From NCBI GenBank assembly GCA_019055375.1, contig JAHQIW010000079.1, positions 121,261 through 185,260 on the forward strand: 64,000 nucleotides of DNA. Reading direction: 5' to 3'. Position 1 is the first letter of the stretch; each line of letters opens with the position of its first letter. This stretch comes from Parelaphostrongylus tenuis (lineage: Eukaryota > Nematoda > Chromadorea > Rhabditida > Metastrongylidae). A program made the position numbers and the translations under genes. The notes under the pieces were generated by a model that was not told the origin of the DNA, did not search any database, and saw nothing but the letters and a program-made list of their open reading frames with translations. Shown in pieces: positions 58,501 through 64,000 of this stretch.

Positions 58501-59069
58501 AGCGAATAAAGTCGATATTTTTTTGTTTCCGCATAGCCGAATAAAGCTATTGCGAACTCTAAGTAAGATTTTGTTGAATTGAAAGGTATCATGAATAGAT
58601 TATGTAATGATGGAATTTGCTCTATCATGAATAGATTATGTAATGATGGTAATTTGCTCATCTTCTGCGAATGTCCTCCTAAGCCAAGCTTAGTGTTGAA
58701 AACTTCAATGATAAGCTCAACAAAGGTAGAGCGATCCTCCCATTTTTTATAAGAGGCACATATGGGTGTATCAATCCAGAAGACATGCTTGTTTTACTTT
58801 TAAGAAGAGCATAAAAAATAGAAGTGTTGGAAATACTGAAACTGACTAGATTAGACTCGCATAATTTTTCCTTCGAACTCTTCCTCACAATTGTCCTCAC
58901 AATTGGACTCTGATTGCAGATTTGACTCAAATATTTGAACGTAATCATTACTCACTGTTGTCGAATTTTATTCGTCGCTCAATGATCATCGACGGTACCA
59001 TGTTAACGATAATCTGCAAGAGCACAGCGAGCAGCACGAGAGACATAATACCAAGCAAGTGTAGAAGGT
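37547..59069 (-). CDS. SLC12-family cation-chloride cotransporter (NKCC-like, divergent), 5' end missing
   Basis: Minus-strand exons recovered: 59069-58956, 55801-55686, 52579-52433, 52047-51952, 51799-51673, 50760-50668, 47819-47663, 46688-46588, 45565-45461, 45373-45230, 45176-45070, then after a gap 38224-38145, 38047-37895, 37835-37764 and 37699-37547 (stop). Nearly all phases agree. The membrane part holds helices such as GIMSLVLLAVLLQIIVNMV, IGFVIYFPAVTSVFTGL, LVLSSLLYIVTAVLE and FNIIASIVTIFFLTTYCLFN. The cytosolic domain has VLLLTGNPAARPALVDFA, GVGKMRPNILMLGFKTNW, FDVWWLRDDGGLTVLLPYL and DQKDMATLLRKFGV, all colinear with NKCC-type SLC12 proteins that couple Na, K and Cl movement. The first helices are absent because the sequence changes character at 59070. 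Confidence 0.82.
38648..38965. repeat. Chimeric SINE1: inverted 3' half joined to a forward 5' half
   Basis: 38648-38820 is the SINE1 body and tail in reverse (AAAGATCTCGGCGCTGATCA ... CTCCTAGACAAGTCTGAGA). 38826-38965 is the head in forward orientation (GCGCCTACGGCGCAGTGGTT, then GTCGATGGATCAACCTCGC). The halves meet near 38822. It is either two truncated copies or an internal inversion. Confidence 0.7.
39410..39870 (+). pseudogene. Mariner transposase fragment, N-terminal half (broken)
   Basis: It begins MELSKKGIRSLLHFHYNLDV, typical of mariner N-termini. It passes through stops and frame changes to RPISQERDIATRVNRQVVEL (the linker after the HTH domain), then KSKWAPQKFDLSLIDAQEFF (the WVPHELT region). 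It is dead and lacks the catalytic half. It is a different copy from the minus-strand C-terminal fragment at 35750. Confidence 0.7.
40150..40565. mobile_element. Fold-back element family C
   Basis: The left arm (GATATGCCTGATAGTTATA, TATGGACACTTATACAGTA, GCTCAGTGCTTTTGGTCTCA) and right arm (TGGCTAAGACAAAAGGCACT, CACTGTATAAGTGCCCCATA, GAGCATATTGAAATACG) are inverted. Centred near 40360 are facing ACATAGAG / CTCTATGT repeats. Both arms carry a hammerhead-like motif. Confidence 0.7.
40894..41515 (-). CDS. Nested gene for a small secreted protein, family unknown
   Basis: Five minus-strand exons, 41515-41494, 41434-41271, 41191-41127, 41065-40983 and 40949-40894, join with perfect phase to 129 residues. 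The start MASTLTHILIVITTIASA is a good signal peptide with likely cleavage after ASA. The mature part contains SPKVIVCDFSSIDFVKPSG, VGDTIQSASINVKNNN, a charged ELTEELTKTRNRFELDYSH and a basic stretch RRHNDDLVGQLERFRTRIQK, with only two cysteines. Donors are GTGAGT, GTGAGT, GTGCGT and GTTGGT. I do not recognise a family. It lies inside the large SLC12 interval on the same strand, so it needs its own promoter. A small nematode-specific secreted factor is the natural guess; function is unknown. Confidence 0.6.
42066..42366 (-). repeat. SINE1 copy, near full length (SLC12 intron)
   Basis: In reverse: GATAAAGCTCTCGGCTTTGA, CTGAGCCGAGTCAGTGCTG, TGAGCGCGAGATCGAACC and CACTGCGCCACATGCGC. It is very similar to 13436-13745, so recently active. 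Confidence 0.85.
42430..45065. other. SLC12 intron sequence, mostly unassigned
   Basis: 42430-43110 has modules reminiscent of family D (AACCATTTGAAAGCTCAAA). The rest shows no coding exon that I could join to SLC12. A TGATGGCGATACCGCC string near 44808 resembles the hammerhead-like motif but has TAAAC instead of GAAAC. Confidence 0.3.
47336..47602 (-). repeat. SINE1 copy, decayed (SLC12 intron)
   Basis: In reverse: GATCTATCTCTAAGAGATGC, GCAGGTGATTGAATGCATT, GTCCAGTACCAGTTCGCCG and ACTTAACCACTGTGCCACTG. Confidence 0.7.
47820..50667. other. 2.8-kb SLC12 intron
   Basis: A tRNA-like unit is present at 49235-49300 (reverse; GTCGAGTGATAGCTTAGATG on the minus strand). 49800-50600 is pyrimidine-rich with long frames lacking any domain. 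No exon is expected here because the flanking SLC12 exons join directly (AAA T|CC GAT). Confidence 0.45.
49235..49302 (-). repeat. tRNA-like fragment (SINE head)
   Basis: The minus strand reads GGTCGAGTGATAGCTTAGAT then GGCGCAGTGCAAACGTCCGCC, an A-box and anticodon-arm-like segment. The T arm is missing. Confidence 0.4.
52100..52230 (-). repeat. SINE3 copy (SLC12 intron)
   Basis: The reverse-strand unit GGTCTCGGTGGTGTAGTAT with a body and the tail GTTTTGCATTTCATAT lies between SLC12 exons 52047 and 52433, which splice directly to each other. Confidence 0.5.
52580..55685. other. 3.1-kb SLC12 intron
   Basis: It holds a SINE2 scrap near 52835-52895, a 138-codon minus frame at 53225-53641 with no recognisable domain, and a family D element at 54230-54990. 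The flanking exons join in phase 0 without needing another exon. Confidence 0.45.
54230..54990. mobile_element. Family D element
   Basis: It shares CGCTATAAAAAGGTCTTTT, TAAGCTTTAGAATGATTAG and AGTTCTTGTCCAGC with 15375-16240, and has facing arms around an ACACACCCAATCCAC centre. Confidence 0.45.
56531..57210 (-). pseudogene. RTE-type non-LTR retrotransposon fragments
   Basis: Minus-strand translation of about 57200-56760 gives the family's C-terminal region in pieces: DSTIIPALTYAG, ERSIVGVFRISQIRERIRS, SKISKIRWAGHVMRFNDN and a WIEEDP end. 56737-56531 gives NKFVLIFRKEDFHNMGNHRP followed by MSIAG, the start of the reverse transcriptase domain. Stops and shifts break both pieces. Their order is reversed relative to an intact element, so at least two insertions or a rearrangement are involved. 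It lies in the SLC12 intron between 55801 and 58956. Confidence 0.7.
57730..58510. mobile_element. Family D element
   Basis: The left arm has GTGATCATTCGAATGCTCAA, AACTTAAAATAAAATTATA and TCGTATTATCTGAGTAAG. The right arm has CTCTCCAGAGAATAAGCACA and CATATGATTACCAGTACAAG. It parallels 15375-16240 along its length. Confidence 0.5.
58588..58660. repeat. Short tandem duplication
   Basis: A unit of about 35 bases (ATCATGAATAGATTATGTAA then TGATGG...ATTTGCTC) occurs twice in direct succession with one indel. Confidence 0.85.
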
Positions 59070-62000
59070 CTCAGGAACCGCTGAAGATCCGCCCCAGAGC
59101 CCCCGGCCCCCCCCCCCCAGCCTGACCCGGCCGCGCACGAACATCGCCGATCCCCATTCCAACACAAGGCAAGCTAACACACTCTAAACCAACTGGAGAC
59201 AGACGGAACCCCTATTGCACAACTGTCTACTCAACAAAATGTTGATATGCCCATGATTGATTATTTTGTGAGCTAACGTCATTTCACTCCACCCAATATG
59301 TCCAGTATGGGAAAATTAGCCCCCCAAACAAGCGCCCACGCAGTACAATACCATCATGTCAGTGCTGTCCGTCGCGCTCTCTCGCGCCGCCCTGTCTCTT
59401 GCCTCGCCCTTTCCATCTCCGCCCTGCGGGCTCTGTCTCTGGCATCGTCGCGCCAACCCCCTCTCTCTTCTCCCCGCCCGCTGGTCCCATCCTCACCACA
59501 TCATCATGTTGTATGCTGGAGAGAGGAAACGAGATTGATGGGCCGCAAGCATTGGGATAGACTCTGTCAGTAAGTTATATTCCCCACCGCCCTTCGGACA
59601 GTGAGAGATAATTTCTTATTTGCAAAATTATGCTTTTTTCATCTTGTACACACCCCACGGTTCCTCCTCCCTTGAGTAGAGAGTGTGTGTGAATATTCGT
59701 CTGTCTGATTCTCCCATCCCCCTGTTAAGTTTAATGTTTATGAGTCACGCACTATCACGACAGCTACCAGATCACCTGCGATTCTGACACTAATCAGTAT
59801 AATGGAGCTTACGATGTTCTACACCGTCATTTTACACTTAAAAGCTACACTTGTAACGGTAATGAATACAAGACAATATATACGATGTTGAGCATCTAGC
59901 ATAGTATGAACGAGTCACGAGAAACGTGTAGGAAAGATTGAACATAGTATGTACGATGGAGTGAGCCCATATGACAAGAATGATTTTGCGCAGATGTCGT
60001 ATAGGAGATAAGCTCGAGACGTACACATCATCTACGAGTATGTCCGTGAGCTTATTCGAGAAGACTATTATGATCTAGTAAGAATCCATATGATGATAAT
60101 CCTCAGAATATGCTGAGAGAGATAGGTCTTAGCGAGTAGTACGTTTCGTTCAAATCATGAGAGATAGTACACTGAATAATGAGAGTGTATGAAAGGCAAA
60201 CTGATATCCATCATTGAACTACTCATCGAGAGACTCACAGTATGTTATGAATCATAAGCATGAATCTTATAGTACATTACAGTGTAAAATACGAGATATG
60301 GTTCTCTAATTAACGAACTGGTGATATAATTATCATGTCTTAGAGAAACTACTTTAATCGTAGAAGACTTATCAAGAAACAGCACCGTGACTTTAGGATA
60401 ATTTGTTGTTACATTCTTCATTTGTAGATAAATGTTAGATTCTGTTCGAGTACTGGTAATAGTATTTCTGCAAGCCAAATAACGCTAGTACTTATCGGGT
60501 ATAAGTTTAGAAGAGGCAACGAATATAAAGGTATGCGGACCTGATGATGCTTTATAGGACCTGACCAATGTGATTTTCCAGGTCCTCGAAAGAAGCTTTT
60601 TTTTTTTTTTTTTTTTTTGAAAAGAAGTATCCGCACACGAGCGAAACATCATAGCTCGTTCTGAATCGATCACACATCAGTGTCATAATTTTTTACTGCG
60701 ATTTCATAGTTACACTATGTTTAGCGATTTTCTCAGTATATCATATCACTAGGTTCTGTATGAATAGTCATGATTATATGATGCGATCTATATATTTCTG
60801 ATTTCATCCTCTGTAATTTTGTTAGAGAAACTTTTCAACAATTTGTGTCTTTGGCATATCGAAAGCAAAAGCTAATCGTGGATATACAATAGAAAAGTAC
60901 TTAATGTATCCTACTTGGATAGAAAGCGCCTGATGTTCTAAAAAAACCTAATAAGGACTGTGTAATGCTCACAACAAAGCCAATAAATATCATAGTTAAT
61001 AATCAATTCTCATAGAGCGCAACATTTTATTGGGAGTAATCTAGTCTGACTCAGCTCTGCTTTCATGAATTACTGATAGACCACTTTCGACACAAGCGAT
61101 GTTCGGCTATACGAAAAAGGGCAGTAACCCGAACGCATGCAACACACAAAATGCTGGGGATTCAAGAAGAGTCTAATGTAGAGGACGCAAATCCAGTGAG
61201 ACACAGTCTGGAGGTATTCATTGGGTTCTTGAGAAATTCGACTGAGTCACTTTGTGAGAAGCTCGGAATTAGATCTACTCAATGTCAGGAATCAATATGC
61301 CATATATTAATCTGATGTCATTCCAGTTCTCATTTGACGATATGCGGTGACTCCCATTCGTAGGAATACAAAACGATAAGATTACGAGAAAGGTTATAGT
61401 TATGATCATAGAGAGACCTCTGACTCTGATGTAGACTTGCGGATCAAGACACCTGATTACTTGCGGGTTCTGGTGTGATCATTATTAACAGGGCCAACGA
61501 GTAAATCACCGATAGATATATGCCGCTAAAGGATAGAATACCTTAAGCGGCTAGTCCCATGGTCGTGAAGATTAGCGAGAGCCATAAAGAGAGAACTGTC
61601 ATGCGTAAGTTTAGGTTCGTCCATCTCGTTAATCTTTTGGAATTGGCATGCAATTCCAACTGGCAACATATGAAATGGACGAATGGGAGGCTGGCTCCAG
61701 TCTTAGAAATCAGCAGAATGGCGTGCATGATTCAGTTATGGTGAATGTTTGATATTTTTCGAAGCATTGGCTAAAAGTGGGTCACCTCGCCGCTAATTAT
61801 CTGTAAAAATTTTCACTATAGTATGATTCTAGGAGTTAAGCCCTTTAATAGAGAATCTGAACATCCTCTACAATCATGAAGTGTGAGCCCTAATGTCTTC
61901 AGTAAAAAACGCATATGAAATGTTGACGATGCATCAAACCTGAGAGCCAGACTACCGTTGACTTTCGGGGACATTATTTCACGAAATACGTCCATTCAAA

Positions 62001-64000
62001 ACAGTCCTTGAGCGTCGGTGGAGTTATAGTTGTTAATTTTTCATTGACTACTAGACATACAGAACAGTGCCCTTATATCTTTGATTGAGTTACATCCTTG
62101 TTCTGTTCACCTAGCTCTTTTTCCGTTCTCGCAGCACCATGGACGTGAAAGCTAGCAGCGGTTAAACGACTTTTTTGATTGTGTAGTTTACACTCCTAAG
62201 TCTTTGTTCTTCAGACTAGCGAGATAGCGTATGACTAGCAGACGCTGCATTTCCGCGCTGAAATGACCACCATGTCATCAAGTGCTGCTTCACTTGTGAC
62301 AGGAGACGAGAACAAAGAGCTAAGACAGATTAGCAATCCATGTTACCGCAAATGAAACTGCCCAATACGGCCAGTCGGTGGCCTGTGCTCTCGGTGAAAA
62401 CTTTCCCACTTTACTACCAGCTCTAGCATCCTAGTCCTCGGTGATAAATATTTTAGCACACTGTGTACCATTATCTAGCCAAGGTCCTGGAATTTTTTTT
62501 GCCTTCTAATAATTAACGCTCTAGATTTCTCAATTTACTTGTACTGCATAGCAGTGTTATCGCTCACGCTTAAATTTCGGACACATCAATTGTGGCGGGA
62601 GAACATTTCCGCCTTTGCTCTTTTGATGTTTTTGATGGTTTTCTGTATAGTGAGATCCGTTTACAGATACTAGATCAGCATTTTTGATCAAATACCACAA
62701 AGCCTAAAAATCCAAAATTATCCAACACGCACATCCAGCTAAATGAGGAGACAAATTGTGAGTTTTTCACCGACTAGGGTGATGGTATTATATAAATGTT
62801 GACAGTAACTACCATGATATTAGGATCTGCGCGCAAAGTGAGTTGAGACTTAGAACCATTGGGGGGTTGATCAAAGCAGTGGACAGAAATGTGCCCCATA
62901 AAGACAGGCGATGATAGTTGCTACGTGGAGAGCAGCGGAAAAAGACAAAGGCGAAAGAAGCGAAATTAAAGGCCCACCAATGACGGCACGGACAAACACA
63001 CGCTGCGGGGCCAGACTAATGCCCTCACTGGAACGCCGCCGCCACAAAGAGTCGGCTGTCTTTGTATCACTCCTGAGGCAATGGAAAAGGCATTCAACAA
63101 CGGGACGAAACATGCCGAGCCGTAAACAGAGAGCTGACTGGCGAACGCCCGCGCAAGCACACCACCAAGGACAAAGCTTGCCACTGGGGTTTGGACCGAG
63201 CTGAAAGCATGAAGGATATAAAAGGCGGAATAAAAAGTTAACTCTAACACTAGAAAAAGACTTGTAAGTGAAAACACGGAGAACCAGACGAAATCAGCCA
63301 AAGGATAAAGCCTTAATTACAACGTCGTTGGGCCCAGGAGGAAAGCAAGAATGGAGGCGAATGAGCTTACTAGAGACCCTCTCTCAAAACCAAGGTCATA
63401 GTATGGACGTATCGAACGTTATGATTTTAAGAAATGAATCGATAAGAGAACAGGCCTCAAAATGACTTATGAACGGCCACTGATGGGCAGGTACAAGATG
63501 GGAGAAGTCAGGTTCTGGGACAGTACTTGGGATCGGTATATCATGACTTTTGATTACTATTTCATTCTCACTCTTGTGCTCATAACATAATTGTATTTGA
63601 GTCCTGTGTTTGGTAGGCTTGCTGCATATATCAGAGAATAATGTTAGGAAAATAAAAAAACAAAAACGAAATATGTCTGTCGGAGAACTGATCGAACCTA
63701 AACCCAAAAAAAAGTTATGATAAACACTGGGTCTAGACACACGACATTGTAACTGTATCGACACCAGACACTGGGATAGTTAGTAGTGGACTTTTAGTGA
63801 GGAAGTTGAAGCCAAAAGGGTGATGGAGACCATTGTCAACACGGAACAAAAATAAAAAGAACAATAAATACCGCTGAGTGTTTTCCAGGCCTTTGTATGG
63901 ACCATGAAATCCGTACCTATACTTATCCTATAACCATAAACCGTTAGTTGTTTGAGTATTTTTGTATATGATGCAGACGCGTATAGTTTAAACTGTGTAG
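59070..64000. other. 4.9 kb of anomalous sequence, no gene or repeat recognised
   Basis: Starts with a GC-rich patch including a C run at 59106-59120, then a C/T-rich block at 59340-59500. 59.8-62.8 kb is GAGA/TGAT-like with no splice-bounded exons, SINE heads or fold-backs, and there is a GC-rich purine-biased block at 62.86-63.3 kb. The expected N-terminal SLC12 exons are absent. No translated domain was recognisable on either strand. It could be unannotated repeat, contamination, or poorly corrected gap-fill. Confidence 0.4.

Noticed and set aside
1..64000. CRISPR arrays, phage genes, toxin-antitoxin or other bacterial defence systems
   Set aside because: No regularly spaced direct repeats, no Shine-Dalgarno-led gene clusters; intron-containing genes show the DNA is metazoan.

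Overview
This is eukaryotic DNA, almost certainly from a nematode and most likely a strongylid or hookworm-like species. Genes are split by many short-exon, TTTTCAG-type introns. Conserved single-copy genes carry introns loaded with transposon debris, tRNA-derived SINEs occur every few kb, and there are mariner and RTE-type remnants. Clear splice acceptors sit directly upstream of start codons, which is typical of spliced-leader trans-splicing. Most long open frames on either strand are SINE or fold-back shadows, not genes.

Layout. 0.9-7.6 kb (+): a CDK2AP1/DOC-1-like gene followed after 48 bp by DPH7 (diphthine methyltransferase WD40 protein), an apparent two-gene operon. 7.8-11.5 kb (-): RGP1 (Rab6 GEF subunit), convergent with DPH7 and rebuilt here from nine in-phase exons. 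12-18 kb: gene-free repeat field (three tRNA-derived SINE families, long inverted-repeat elements, a tRNA-like palindrome). 18.4-19.5 kb (+): LSM2, with a one-base frameshift in exon 3. 19.5-28.5 kb: repeats and unassigned sequence. 28.6-33.6 kb (+): a MIF4G-domain protein like MIF4GD/SLIP1. 37.5-59.1 kb (-): a divergent SLC12 cation-chloride cotransporter in at least 15 exons over 21 kb. A complete five-exon gene for an unrecognised 129-residue secreted protein lies inside its largest intron. 59.07-64 kb: sequence of different character with no recognisable gene or repeat, possibly a low-quality or gap-filled stretch.

How the genes relate. They are housekeeping functions (cell-cycle/chromatin cofactor, eEF2 diphthamide maturation, Golgi Rab activation, mRNA decay and splicing, translation, ion transport) and form no shared pathway. 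The only linkage with likely functional meaning is the CDK2AP1-DPH7 pair. The most unusual signals are hammerhead-ribozyme-like cores recurring in fold-back repeats, an inverted pair of tRNA-like units with one intact cloverleaf, the nested secreted-protein gene, the divergent cotransporter, and one-base indels in conserved exons that look like assembly errors or early decay. No CRISPR, phage or bacterial system is present.
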